Assembly (NCBI RefSeq): GCF_000189395.1
Contig: NZ_AEPB01000044.1
Span: forward strand, 54,106-118,105
Length of the DNA stretch: 64,000 bases
Direction of reading: 5' to 3'
Origin: Planococcus donghaensis MPA1U2
Lineage (GTDB): Bacteria; Bacillota; Bacilli; Bacillales_A; Planococcaceae
Shown here: piece by piece, positions 41,612 to 50,657 of the stretch
Position numbering within the stretch: position 1 is the first letter of the stretch
Layout of the letters: each line of letters opens with the position of its first letter
The notes under the pieces: generated by a model
The model's input: the letters and a program-made list of their open reading frames with translations, nothing else
The model's database searches: none
Told to the model about the DNA's origin: nothing
Made by a program: the position numbers and the translations under genes

Positions 41612-42287
41612 ATATTTCAGCGCTTTTTCCACTTATTGTTTCGATTCGGTCGGATGGATATGTGTAGTTTCCTGTTCTCTCGATTTGAGCGACTTCATAC
41701 ATAGCTAATGCTACTGACTTAGCTTCCACAGGTTTGTATTTTTCCATTTTCCCTTTCAGAAAACGACTATAAACAGGGCTTAACGATGCCGCAGCTTTTT
41801 CGCCTAACCGAAATTCTTTGCGATTACCTAGCAATAAAGAAGGTTGGAAAATATGGAGCGCGGTCAATCCTATTTTTTTCAACCGCAACTGCAATTGACC
41901 TTTTGTACGACTATAAAAAACTCTAGATGTCGAATCGGCGCCTAATGCTGTAATGACGAGAAAATTCTTTGCCTGCTGTGAGGCTGCTAATTCAGCCATT
42001 TTAAGAGGATAGTGGTAATCGACTTTTTTAAATGCTTCTTGTGACCCAGCTTTTTTAATGGTAGTGCCGAGACAGCAGTAAACATCATCTACATCAAAAT
42101 ATTTGGCGTATTCCTCCAAGTTATCGAAATTTGTAGTAACTTGCTGTAATTTTTCATGAGCGATTTCGAGAGGTTGGCGAACCAAAATGATAACTTGTGA
42201 ATAATTTGAGCTGTTTAATAGGATATGAAGTAATTCTTTACCAACTAATCCGCTAGCTCCTGCTAGTAAAGCCGTTTTACTATTCAT
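41610..42287 (-). CDS. NAD(P)-binding oxidoreductase, HTATIP2/YwnB-like short Rossmann protein
   Basis: Protein of 225 residues with an N-terminal Rossmann motif GASGLVGKELL (about 10-20) and an atypical-SDR layout; CCLGTTIKKAGSQEAFKKVDY and the YSRTKGQLQ stretch (Tyr-x-x-x-Lys) resemble the HTATIP2/TIP30-like oxidoreductase group. It binds NAD(P) but the substrate is unknown. Single gene, divergent from topB, convergent with the sulfur operon; no link to either is evident. Confidence 0.8.
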   Translation of the reverse strand: MNSKTALLAGASGLVGKELLHILLNSSNYSQVIILVRQPLEIAHEKLQQVTTNFDNLEEYAKYFDVDDVYCCLGTTIKKAGSQEAFKKVDYHYPLKMAELAASQQAKNFLVITALGADSTSRVFYSRTKGQLQLRLKKIGLTALHIFQPSLLLGNRKEFRLGEKAAASLSPVYSRFLKGKMEKYKPVEAKSVALAMYEVAQIERTGNYTYPSDRIETISGKSAEI

Positions 42288-42424
42288 TGTGAACGACTCC
42301 TTTGTCTATGTTTCTTTAGCTTAAAATCTACTATACCCCAATTTACAGGAAATTGTCTTTTTGCTTTGATTCTTTCATTGTAGAGGTACAATAAGGGTAG
42401 GGTCAAAAAGAAAGGAAGACGCAC

Positions 42425-44533
42425 ATGAAACCAGTGATACTTGCTGAAAAACCAAGCCAAGCAAAGGCCTATGCTGAAGCGTTCAAGTCCACAAAACGTG
42501 ATGGTTTTATTGAAATTGCACCAGACCCGATTTTCCCAGAAGGCGCATATATCACATGGGGAATTGGACATCTTGTGGAGTTAAAAGAACCGAAAGCTTA
42601 TGATCCGAAATGGGGAAAGTGGTCATTAGCTGCTTTGCCAATTTTGCCGAACAACTATCAGTTTCAAATAGCACGAGGCAAAGCTCAGCAATTTGGCATC
42701 ATTAAAAAGTTGATATTTCAAACCGATACGGTCATCAATGCGTGTGATGTTGACCGGGAAGGATCTAATATATTTTATAGCATCTATTATCATACAGGTG
42801 CTAAGAACAAAAAAATAAAACGCCTATGGATTAACTCACTAGAAGCAGATGAAGTCAGAAAAGGGTTTCAAGAACTGCGGGACAATCACCAAGACTTATT
42901 ACTATACCAAGAAGCCAAGGCGCGTCAAATCAGTGATTGGCTTGTCGGTATGAACGGATCTCGTTTGTATTCGTTATTGCTTCAAGAAAAAGGCATACGC
43001 GAAGTATTTGCAATCGGTCGTGTTCAGACGCCAACGGTTTTTCTGATATACCAACGGGAAAAAGAAATCGAAGCGTTTGTGCCAGAACCTTTTTATGAAA
43101 TCGAAGGGCTGTTTGTTGCAGAAAAAGGACGTTACAAAGGCAAAGTGAAGTTGCGTGCCAAAGAGCGTAAAGAAGCAGAGGAATTGCTCGCTAAGCATGC
43201 GATTGGAGCAAAAGAAGAGGGTGTTGTGACACAAGTCAAAACGACAGAAAAACGCACGCCACCTCCACAACTGCATTCGTTATCTACTTTGCAGGCAGCG
43301 GCCAATCGCAAGTGGAAATACAGTCCGGCGAAAGTGTTATCTGTCATGCAAGGCCTATATGAGAAAAAATTAGTGAGTTACCCAAGAACCGATACGCAAC
43401 ACATTACGCCTGGTGAATTTAGTTATTTGGCAGTACAAGTTGAGAAGTACCAACAAATCATCAATGCACCGTTTCCAATCGCGTCAAAAGCCCCTAAAAA
43501 ACGTTTTGTAGACAGCGCTAAAGTTCAAGAGCATTATGCGATCATTCCGACCAAAACAATACCGACCGCACGCAAAATCGAAGGCTTAGCAAAAGACGAG
43601 CGTAATTTATATGAAGAAGTATTGCGGACAACATTGGCGATGTTTCATAAAGATTATCGGTATGCAGAAACAAAAGTGACAACTGAAGTTAAAAGCTTAC
43701 CATTTTTCACAACCGGCAAAACAGAGCTTGAAAAAGGCTGGAAAGAGCTGTTTGCTGTTTCTAAAGAAGCAAAGCAAGAGCCTTCATTGCCACCATTGCG
43801 TGAGCAAGAGGCTGTTAAGAGCAAAATTGATATAAAAGAAAATATGACAATACCACCAAAACCTTACACAGAAGGGCAACTGATCGCGATGATGAAAACA
43901 TGCGGAAAGCTTGTTGAAGACGTAGAGGATACCGAAATCTTGAAAGAAATTGAAGGGCTCGGTACGGAAGCAACAAGAAGTGGCATTATTGAAACGATCA
44001 AGCGTCATGAATACATTTCAGTCACGAAAAACATTGTTTCGATTACGGGAAAAGGGCGTATTCTATGCCAGTCTATTGAAGGTAATTTATTGTCCAGTCC
44101 ATCGATGACGGCAAAATGGGAAACGTATTTAAAGAAAATTGGACGCGGGGAAGGTTCAGCTGAAGTATTTTTAGCTACTATCGGCAAATTTATTCAAAAA
44201 CTGCTCGACGAGGTACCAGCTCAAATGCAGAAAAATGGATTGCCAGAAAAATTAGCAACGCCTGATGCTAAAGATGAAATTGCGCTTTGCCCAAGATGTA
44301 AGAAAGGCATGATTGTTTCGAGAAGAGGCTCTTATAATTGCACGGAATATGAAAATGGCTGCAAGCAATCTTTTCCTGCGACGTTCTTGAAAAAAAGACT
44401 AACCGCCAAGCAAATTGAGTATTTGTGTACGAAAGGCAAGACGCCCGTTATTAAAGGATTTGTTTCGAAAAACGGAAAAAAATTCAATGCCAAGTTGATA
44501 CTAGAAGACGGTAAATTGAAAATGGAGTTCTGA
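42425..44533 (+). CDS. topB: DNA topoisomerase III
   Basis: Type IA topoisomerase of 702 residues. TOPRIM glutamate at AEKPSQAKAYAEA and the acidic triad in CDVDREG are present; the active-site Tyr319 lies in SYPRTDT. After the core (to about 600) a C-terminal four-Cys zinc ribbon (CPRC ... CTEYENGCKQ, about 622-655) is followed by a small DUF/topo-C repeat. It relaxes and decatenates DNA. ATG 42425 is the start. Monocistronic by appearance. Confidence 0.95.
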   Translation: MKPVILAEKPSQAKAYAEAFKSTKRDGFIEIAPDPIFPEGAYITWGIGHLVELKEPKAYDPKWGKWSLAALPILPNNYQFQIARGKAQQFGIIKKLIFQTDTVINACDVDREGSNIFYSIYYHTGAKNKKIKRLWINSLEADEVRKGFQELRDNHQDLLLYQEAKARQISDWLVGMNGSRLYSLLLQEKGIREVFAIGRVQTPTVFLIYQREKEIEAFVPEPFYEIEGLFVAEKGRYKGKVKLRAKERKEAEELLAKHAIGAKEEGVVTQVKTTEKRTPPPQLHSLSTLQAAANRKWKYSPAKVLSVMQGLYEKKLVSYPRTDTQHITPGEFSYLAVQVEKYQQIINAPFPIASKAPKKRFVDSAKVQEHYAIIPTKTIPTARKIEGLAKDERNLYEEVLRTTLAMFHKDYRYAETKVTTEVKSLPFFTTGKTELEKGWKELFAVSKEAKQEPSLPPLREQEAVKSKIDIKENMTIPPKPYTEGQLIAMMKTCGKLVEDVEDTEILKEIEGLGTEATRSGIIETIKRHEYISVTKNIVSITGKGRILCQSIEGNLLSSPSMTAKWETYLKKIGRGEGSAEVFLATIGKFIQKLLDEVPAQMQKNGLPEKLATPDAKDEIALCPRCKKGMIVSRRGSYNCTEYENGCKQSFPATFLKKRLTAKQIEYLCTKGKTPVIKGFVSKNGKKFNAKLILEDGKLKMEF

Positions 44534-44619
44534 AGTTCATTTGGTTGCAATAACCCCCGGCTTTCTTCGATAATCAATGAGAGAGTAAAGTAACCGATCT
44601 GAAAGAAAGGGAGTTTCGT

Positions 44620-45843
44620 ATGAACTATAATTTTGATGAAATTATTAATAGAAGAGGCACTTACTCTTTGAAATGGGACGGAGAAGAATTGATCAAGCAG
44701 TTTGGTTTAACAGAAAGGTACGATGAAGACACGATTCCGTTATTTACTGCAGACATGGATTTACCAGTACCTCAACCTTTAGTAGAGGCATTGCATAAAA
44801 CAGTCGATCACCGGATTTATGGCTATTCTGTTTTTCCAGATGAATATTTTGATGCGATTCAATCATGGATGCAAAAGCGACATGATTGGAAAATAGAGAA
44901 AGAGCATATTGTTTACAGTCCAGGAACTGTTCATGCATTGAGTATTGCAGTTAAAGCATTTACAAATGCGGAAGACGGCATCATGATTCAACGCCCTGTC
45001 TATCCTCCCTTTACTTCTGTAATTGAAGGCAATAATCGGCATGTCGTAAATAATGCTTTGAAAAAAGATGACGATGGCTATTATTCAATCGACTTTGAAG
45101 ATTTTGAAGCAAAAGCAAAAGAGGACAATACGAAAATGTTTATCTTGTGTAATCCTCATAACCCAACAGGGCGAAACTTCAATGAAGATGAACTAAAAAG
45201 AATGGCGGCTATATGTCATAACCATAATGTCTTAATTGTGGCAGATGAAATTCATGGAGATTTGCTTCGTCGGGGCGAAAAATTTGTGCCAATGGCAAAA
45301 GTAGCCGAGCACACTGACCACATTATTACGTGCACAGCTATCAATAAAACTTTTAATGTGGCTGGACTTCATTGTACAAATATCATCATCTCTGACGAAG
45401 AGTTGCGAACTAAATTTTCTACTGAAATGGGCATGCAACTAGCATCTCCATTTGCTATTGCGGCGTTAATTGCCGTTTACAATGAAGGCGAAGACTGGCT
45501 AGAGCAGTTAAAGGACTATGTAGATGGCACGATGGCTTATATAAAAGAGTTCTTAGCTGAGCGCATGCCTGAAGTAAAAGTAGCTATTCCTGAAGGAACT
45601 TATATTATGTGGTTAGATTTCGGTGGTTACGGCATAACAGCTGAAGAAATTCATGATCGCATATATAACAAAGCAAACGTCCTACTTGAGGATGGTAATA
45701 TGTTTGGTGAAGAAGGAGAATTCTATCAACGAATTTGTACGCCTTCTCCGCGCCCATTAATAGAAGAAGCTTTGGAAAGAATAGCAAAAGAATTTGAAAA
45801 TATTCCCGGGGTAAACATTGGAACTAAAGTAAATAATAAGTGA
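44620..45843 (+). CDS. PatB/MalY-type PLP C-S lyase
   Basis: Protein of 407 residues, fold-type I PLP enzyme of the MalY/PatB subgroup (cystathionine beta-lyase-like). Signatures: PLFTADMDLPVPQPLVEAL at the N terminus, the substrate loop NPHNPTGR, VADEIHGDL, and the PLP lysine Lys243 in AINKTFNVAGLH. Members split cystathionine or cysteine conjugates into a thiol, pyruvate and ammonia. The usual Ser before Lys is Asn here, a small deviation. Not linked to other methionine genes; the real substrate is open. Confidence 0.87.
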   Translation: MNYNFDEIINRRGTYSLKWDGEELIKQFGLTERYDEDTIPLFTADMDLPVPQPLVEALHKTVDHRIYGYSVFPDEYFDAIQSWMQKRHDWKIEKEHIVYSPGTVHALSIAVKAFTNAEDGIMIQRPVYPPFTSVIEGNNRHVVNNALKKDDDGYYSIDFEDFEAKAKEDNTKMFILCNPHNPTGRNFNEDELKRMAAICHNHNVLIVADEIHGDLLRRGEKFVPMAKVAEHTDHIITCTAINKTFNVAGLHCTNIIISDEELRTKFSTEMGMQLASPFAIAALIAVYNEGEDWLEQLKDYVDGTMAYIKEFLAERMPEVKVAIPEGTYIMWLDFGGYGITAEEIHDRIYNKANVLLEDGNMFGEEGEFYQRICTPSPRPLIEEALERIAKEFENIPGVNIGTKVNNK

Positions 45844-46006
45844 ATGCTGATTTCTTTATCTTTGATATGATATTTAGTATGATGAATGTACTTGGGAAAT
45901 AAGAGCGTTTTTAATCTGAGAGGAAGTTTCAATTAGCAACGGTATTTTTTCAGGTGATCGCTACTTTTATATCTTGGTTAAATATTTCAGACAATAGAGC
46001 TGAAGT

Positions 46007-46063
46007 AAAAGCCGAAAAGAATGCCTTGAAACAAGGGCAGTTCTTTTCGGCTTTTCTATTTTC
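46007..46063 (+). terminator. Long terminator hairpin downstream of PatB-like gene
   Basis: Perfect 15-bp stem AAAAGCCGAAAAGAA / TTCTTTTCGGCTTTT (46007-46021, 46041-46055) with an inner TGCC-TTG/CAA-GGGCA extension, then CTATTTTCT. It lies 160 bp past the lyase stop and only 15 bp before the small gene at 46079, so it could also act as an attenuator for that gene. Confidence 0.85.
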
Positions 46064-46078
46064 TGAAAAAGGAAGGAC

Positions 46079-46282
46079 GTGGTCGTTATTTATTACTTTA
46101 TAGATCATAAGAAAAAGAAGATTCACCAGCGACAGTTTGCAGGAGACCGGTGCGGTTTTGTAGAGACCCCTGTAGAAAAAAGGGAATTTACTGACCAAGT
46201 TGAATATATTCAACAGCTTGAGACAAAAGATTTATATGAAACGTGTAAATATTGTCAGCAAGCTCAAAGCATTAGTGGCTAG
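46079..46282 (+). CDS. Small hypothetical protein with CxxC pair
   Basis: Protein of 67 residues starting at GTG 46079, directly after AAGGAAGGAC. It is highly charged at the N terminus (DHKKKKIHQRQFAGDRCGF) and has a C-terminal CKYCQQ pair, so a metal-binding or redox role is conceivable. I do not recognise the family. The good ribosome site and the terminator-bounded position support a real gene, but the GTG start is close to the ribosome site. Confidence 0.5.
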   Translation: MVVIYYFIDHKKKKIHQRQFAGDRCGFVETPVEKREFTDQVEYIQQLETKDLYETCKYCQQAQSISG

Positions 46283-46316
46283 AAAAGGTATATTTATAAA
46301 TAAGCTAGAAAAAATG

Positions 46317-46357
46317 CCATAGATAAGCTCAGATTATCTGAGTTTATCTATGGTTTT
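46317..46357. terminator. Bidirectional hairpin terminator
   Basis: Stem CCATAGATAA / TTATCTATGG (46317-46326, 46344-46353) with an inner CTCAGAT / ATCTGAG helix, then TTTTAT. It separates the small plus-strand gene from the convergent DUF2294 gene. Confidence 0.82.
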
Positions 46358-46372
46358 ATAAGCTGGAATTTG

Positions 46373-47068
46373 TTATTTAGTAGGTTCTAGTAATAACAAA
46401 ATATAGCCTTTATCAGTGGTAAAGTTCCAATCAAGAAATACTTCTAAAATAGGCTGCTTCAAAATAGCTTCAATCCGAGTTTGTAACAGTAAGCGCCGTT
46501 CTAAAGGACGCTTAACTAACTTCAGTTCTTCAGTAAATCCTCCACGAATAAGTTCTTTTTCAATTTCGACAAAAATTCCGGTACGCTCGATCAATAATGT
46601 GCGGCTGTTGAGCCAGTACAAATCAGTTTTCTCAGGAATTTTTTGTGCTTTCCGACTAGCTTCCTCCACTTCCTCGAGAACACTTTCCACTGGAACAGCT
46701 GAATCCCACTCAAATTTATTTGCTGGAGATTTATCGGTCATGACAGCAAGAATCATTCCCGACTGATCATCCAAATTCCAATCTGCATAAACATCTTCAA
46801 TATCTAATTCGCCAATTTTCCATAAATCCAATTTAATATCTACAACCAATTGATTCATTAAAAGATCACGTGTTTCTAATACTCTGCGATGTTCTTGCTG
46901 TTTCAGTAGAATTTTTTCAGGCGAAGATAAAAACCCACGTAAGTGGATAGTGATAAAGGGAGGCTTGACGGTTACAAATACTGAAGTAGGACCTTTTCCA
47001 AAATGGTTACGCAGTAGAGTAGAAATATAGCTGCCAACTTCAGTATGAATTTCTTTTTCGTTAGGCAT
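46373..47068 (-). CDS. DUF2294 protein with two repeat units
   Basis: Protein of 231 residues. The N-terminal half fits DUF2294 (FGKGPTSVFVTVKPPFITIHLRGFLSSPEKILL). The two halves end with similar wording, VYADWNLDDQSGMILAV (about 90-106) and VFLDWNFTTDKGYILLLL (about 211-228), so the gene looks like an internal duplication of one DUF2294 unit. The family is associated with bicarbonate/Na-dependent proteins by annotation only; function is unknown. ATG 47068 start; own terminator. Confidence 0.78.
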   Translation of the reverse strand: MPNEKEIHTEVGSYISTLLRNHFGKGPTSVFVTVKPPFITIHLRGFLSSPEKILLKQQEHRRVLETRDLLMNQLVVDIKLDLWKIGELDIEDVYADWNLDDQSGMILAVMTDKSPANKFEWDSAVPVESVLEEVEEASRKAQKIPEKTDLYWLNSRTLLIERTGIFVEIEKELIRGGFTEELKLVKRPLERRLLLQTRIEAILKQPILEVFLDWNFTTDKGYILLLLEPTK

Positions 47069-47270
47069 GAGGCAGTCTCCTTTTCTTAGTTATAGCATCA
47101 TAAGCTGCAATCTCTCTTCAGTATATCTAATTAAACATAGACGGAAAAAGAGGAGTCTGTCTAGTGTGCTTTATTATATGGCAATTGTGTTGTTGTGTCC
47201 AAAAGGATTGAATCGACTAAAAAAGAGTTACGTACTTAGAAATATATAGGTTGATTAGTTTAATAGAAAA

Positions 47271-47855
47271 TCACATTTCGTACTTTCCTTTTAATGGAAC
47301 AAATAGTACGTGATTCAAAAGTGTGATGTGAATTTTGTCTTCAGCGTCTTTTTCAATCAATTGAAGTTGTTGGCTGACGGAATTTCCTACGGGAATCACC
47401 ATTTTCCCTCCTCGATTTAGTTGTTCAATTAACTCTTTTGGAACTTCAATAGCTGCAGCAGTAACCATTATTCGGTCAAAGGGAGCATGCTCTTTCCAGC
47501 CAATGCTGCCATCGCCTAATTTGAAATGAATATTATTGATATTTAATTGAGCTAATCGTTCTTTTGCACGATTGTATAATTCTTCAATTCTTTCAATTGT
47601 ATAGACGGCTCCTGAAAAAACTGCCAATAATGTGGTTTGAAATCCTGAGCCTGTTCCGACTTCTAACACTTTATGGCATGGCTTAAGATCGAGTGCTAAG
47701 GTCATTTCGAGAACAAGCGATGGCTGTGAGATGGTTTGTTCAAATCCAATAGGAAGAGCATGGTCGAGTGACGCAAGATCTTTATTGGAATCCATGAAGT
47801 AGCTACGATCCATTTCTCTAAAATAAGCAATAATCTCTTTTCTGCGATTTTCCAT
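47271..47855 (-). CDS. pcm: Protein-L-isoaspartate O-methyltransferase
   Basis: Protein of 194 residues, slightly shorter than the usual 205-215. PCMT signature parts are visible: GFEQTISQPSLVLEM (motif pre-I, about 37-51), SAM-binding LEVGTGSGFQTTLL (about 64-77), the DRIMVTAAA loop, and GGKMVIPVG near residue 150. It methylates isoaspartyl residues in aged proteins to start their repair. In several bacteria it sits beside methionine sulfoxide reductases; here the divergent neighbour is MsrA, a protein-repair pair. Confidence 0.85.
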   Translation of the reverse strand: MENRRKEIIAYFREMDRSYFMDSNKDLASLDHALPIGFEQTISQPSLVLEMTLALDLKPCHKVLEVGTGSGFQTTLLAVFSGAVYTIERIEELYNRAKERLAQLNINNIHFKLGDGSIGWKEHAPFDRIMVTAAAIEVPKELIEQLNRGGKMVIPVGNSVSQQLQLIEKDAEDKIHITLLNHVLFVPLKGKYEM

Positions 47856-48009
47856 CTTCTTTCCCTACTTTCTTTCCTTACGGAAATAATGAGCAAAGCA
47901 GTGTTTAAATCATGCATTTTCTGAGAGGTATTGTTACAGTAATTTTAAGTGGAAAACAGCATGCTGTATAGTATTTACTCCGGAGTTTTAAAGGAAGGAG
48001 GTTGTCATT

Positions 48010-48690
48010 ATGACTCATCAACAAATGACCATCGAAACAATTGAAAAAGGAATTTGTTTAAATGAAGAAAATTGGGAAGTCGCAACTTTAGGAATGGGCT
48101 GCTTTTGGGGGCCAGATGCGCGATTTGGGAGTATGGCGGGTGTTATGCGAACGCGTGTAGGATTCGCAGGTGGCACGACTCCAACGCCTAGTTACCGAAT
48201 GATGGGCGACCATACAGAAACGCTTCAAATCGAATACGACCCGCAAGTGATCAGCTACGCAAGTATAGTAAAGGAATTTTGGCGTAATCATTATCCAAAT
48301 CGTGATAATTACAAAGGAAGACAATATATTTCTTTACTTCATTATCATACCGATCAACAGCGACAAACAATTGAGACAATCCGAAAAGAAATGGAAGCAG
48401 AACTGGGAGAGTCAATTGAAACAGAAATTGCTCTTTTTAGTCAGTTTACTTTGGCAGAAGAGCGTCATCAAAAATACTATTTAAAGCGTTACCCAAAAGC
48501 GCTTGATCAGCTGGAAACGCTTTATCCAAATAAGGGTATGTTAGTAGACTCGATTTTTGCTGCGCGATTAAACGGATTTGTGAAAGGTTTCGGTACAAAA
48601 GACAGCTTGCGAAAAGAGATAAATCAGTGGAGCATTGGAGAAACCGAGAAGACTTTTCTAACATCGCTTTTTTTATCGTTAAAATGGTAA
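48010..48690 (+). CDS. Peptide-methionine (S)-S-oxide reductase, MsrA type
   Basis: Protein of 226 residues. The catalytic motif GMGCFWG (Cys31) is intact and is followed by PDARFGSMAGV, TRVGFAGG and GDHTETLQIEYDP, all MsrA hallmarks. The only other cysteine is Cys16 upstream; the C-terminal resolving cysteines of classical MsrA are missing, so recycling must differ. It reduces methionine-S-sulfoxide in proteins. ATG 48010 is behind GGAAGGAGG. Divergent from the pcm-like gene. Confidence 0.87.
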   Translation: MTHQQMTIETIEKGICLNEENWEVATLGMGCFWGPDARFGSMAGVMRTRVGFAGGTTPTPSYRMMGDHTETLQIEYDPQVISYASIVKEFWRNHYPNRDNYKGRQYISLLHYHTDQQRQTIETIRKEMEAELGESIETEIALFSQFTLAEERHQKYYLKRYPKALDQLETLYPNKGMLVDSIFAARLNGFVKGFGTKDSLRKEINQWSIGETEKTFLTSLFLSLKW

Positions 48691-48728
48691 ATAAAATAGC
48701 TTGAAATGAGAGAGGAGGGACGGTATCA

Positions 48729-48923
48729 ATGGATCAAACTACAATGATTATGGCTTTAGTGCCAATCTTTCTTATTCAACTTGCTTTAATGATTTTCGCT
48801 TTAGTGGACTTAGTGAAAAACCCTAACCCAAATGGACCGAAATGGATGTGGGGCATCATTATTGTTGTTATCAATCTTATTGGGCCCATTCTATACTTTG
48901 TTATAGGGAGGAAAAATTATTGA
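48729..48923 (+). CDS. PLDc_N small membrane protein (YxlE-like)
   Basis: Protein of 64 residues with two transmembrane helices (about 6-28 and 40-60) separated by VDLVKNPNPNGPKWMWG, the phospholipase-D-nuclease N-terminal (PLDc_N) motif. Length and gene order match B. subtilis YxlE, the first membrane part of the yxlEFG transporter. The stop overlaps the TTG start of the ATPase by four bases. Role: probable accessory subunit of the ABC exporter. Confidence 0.85.
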   Translation: MDQTTMIMALVPIFLIQLALMIFALVDLVKNPNPNGPKWMWGIIIVVINLIGPILYFVIGRKNY

Positions 48924-49801
48924 ATATCGTAGAAGTTGAAAACCTCACAAAACGCTATGGAGGAGAAACAGCCGTTGAAGAGCTTTCTTTTATATTAGAG
49001 AAAGCGACTGCTACGGCATTGATTGGTCCAAATGGTGCCGGAAAGACAACAAGTTTATCGATGCTGGCTAATTTGTTATCGCCGACCAGCGGGAAGATCA
49101 TAATGAAAAAAGATATATCCATTGGTTTTCTTCCTCAATATCCACAATTTTTTCCATGGCTAACAGCGATTGAATTTACAGAATTAGCAGCCAAAATAAG
49201 TGGAGTCGATATTAAACAAGCAAGGTTGCAGTCCATAAAAACGTTAGAATTTGTAGGTCTTGAAAATGCTATACATAAAAAAGTTGGCAGCTTTTCAGGA
49301 GGCATGAAACAGCGGCTAGGTCTTGCGCAAGCGATTGTTCACCGGCCCGAATTGCTTTTACTAGATGAACCCATCTCGGCATTAGATCCAACAGGGCGCA
49401 GAGAAATCATGAATTTATTAAAATCGTTACAACAAGATACGACTATTTTGTATTCTACTCATATTTTGAATGATGCGGAAGAAATGACAGATCAGCTATT
49501 ATTCATGAGAGACGGACGTTTGATTGAACAAGGTTCTTTGAAAGATGTTAAGAAAAAACATGCAGCTCCGTATATTCAAATAAAATTCGGAAACTCTACT
49601 TATGCGTTAGAGTTCGTAAGCAATCATACATGGAAATGTGAAGTTAAAGAAAATTTAGTTCTACTACCCGTTTCTGAAACAGGCCCAACGATGCAGGACG
49701 TTCTGTATGTCCTATCTACAGAAAAACAGGATATTATAGGAGTCGAGTTTCAAGATGCATCTTTAGAAGAAATCTTTCTGAAGGTGGTTGCAAATAAATG
49801 A
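48920..49801 (+). CDS. ABC exporter ATP-binding protein (YxlF-like)
   Basis: ATPase of 293 residues. Walker A GPNGAGKTT (about 36-44), signature FSGGMKQRLG, Walker B LLLLDEPISALD and switch STHILNDA are intact; the last 70 residues are a typical C-terminal extension of drug/export ATPases. TTG 48920, with GGGAGG nine bases upstream, is the true start: it yields MNIVEVENLT and overlaps the stop of the small PLDc_N gene. Equivalent to B. subtilis YxlF. Substrate unknown. Confidence 0.9.
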   Translation: MNIVEVENLTKRYGGETAVEELSFILEKATATALIGPNGAGKTTSLSMLANLLSPTSGKIIMKKDISIGFLPQYPQFFPWLTAIEFTELAAKISGVDIKQARLQSIKTLEFVGLENAIHKKVGSFSGGMKQRLGLAQAIVHRPELLLLDEPISALDPTGRREIMNLLKSLQQDTTILYSTHILNDAEEMTDQLLFMRDGRLIEQGSLKDVKKKHAAPYIQIKFGNSTYALEFVSNHTWKCEVKENLVLLPVSETGPTMQDVLYVLSTEKQDIIGVEFQDASLEEIFLKVVANK

Positions 49802-50580
49802 AACAATTTCTGTTGCTATTAAAAAAAGAACAGCTAGAAAATATACGTAATTATAAAATATACTGGATACCCGCAATTTTTATTCTTTTGGGCATAGTAG
49901 AACCCACTACAAATTATTTTCTTCCGCAAATTCTTGAGTCTTCTGGGAGCTTGCCAGAAGGAGCGGTATTTGAAATGCCGACACCTACACCGGAACAAAT
50001 GTTAGCAGCAATTATGGAGCAATTCCAAACGATTGGGATAGCGGTGCTAATTTTAGCTTATATGGGAACAATAGCAGGAGAGCGGAAAAGTGGAACTGCT
50101 ACTTTGTTGTATGTTCGACCACTCTCATTTAAAGCCTATTTTTTAAGCAAATGGACGACGGCATCTGTTATTTCTCTAGTCAGTGTATGGCTAGGTTTTT
50201 TGGCGGGCTATTATTATACATTCTTATTTTTCGGGGAAGTAGCATTGATCAAAGTTTTGCAACTGATAGGAATATATAGTGTATGGGTGCTATTTATTAT
50301 GGCCCTTGTCTTAGTTGCAAGTGCCATTGCACCGAATAGCGGATTTGCAGCAGCCATTGCATTTGGCACGTATTTGATTATCCAATTAATCGATGGGTTA
50401 TTCGGCCTAAACTGGACTTTGTCACCCGTAAAAATTCCGCAATATGGAGTAGAGTGGTTAACAGGTTCTCCTAATAGTAGTGTGTGGGGAGCTATCGGAA
50501 TAGCCATTCTTCTTACATTACTTTTGTTTGCTCTAGGGAGTTGGACAGCAAAAAGAAATAAAGCAAAGACGAAAGTATAG
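49798..50580 (+). CDS. ABC exporter permease (YxlG-like, ABC-2 type)
   Basis: Membrane protein of 260 residues with six helices and a large first outer loop (about 37-75), typical of ABC-2 permeases. The cytosolic GTIAGERKSGTATLLYVRPLSF loop is the NosY/YxlG-type hallmark. It overlaps the ATPase gene by ATGA. In B. subtilis this trio is co-transcribed with the sigma factor SigY and may export a toxin or peptide; no sigma or anti-sigma gene is present here. Confidence 0.9.
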   Translation: MKQFLLLLKKEQLENIRNYKIYWIPAIFILLGIVEPTTNYFLPQILESSGSLPEGAVFEMPTPTPEQMLAAIMEQFQTIGIAVLILAYMGTIAGERKSGTATLLYVRPLSFKAYFLSKWTTASVISLVSVWLGFLAGYYYTFLFFGEVALIKVLQLIGIYSVWVLFIMALVLVASAIAPNSGFAAAIAFGTYLIIQLIDGLFGLNWTLSPVKIPQYGVEWLTGSPNSSVWGAIGIAILLTLLLFALGSWTAKRNKAKTKV

Positions 50581-50657
50581 TATGGAGTTTCATGATAAGA
50601 GTGTGATTAGGTAGTCTTCGGTTCAACTGTTAAAATAGCATAAAGGAGCTGGGAGAT

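Noticed and set aside
47067-47249. 60-codon plus-strand frame between the DUF2294 and pcm genes
   Set aside because: No ribosome site, low-complexity composition and no similarity; the stretch most likely holds the promoter of the DUF2294 gene and the 3' region of pcm.
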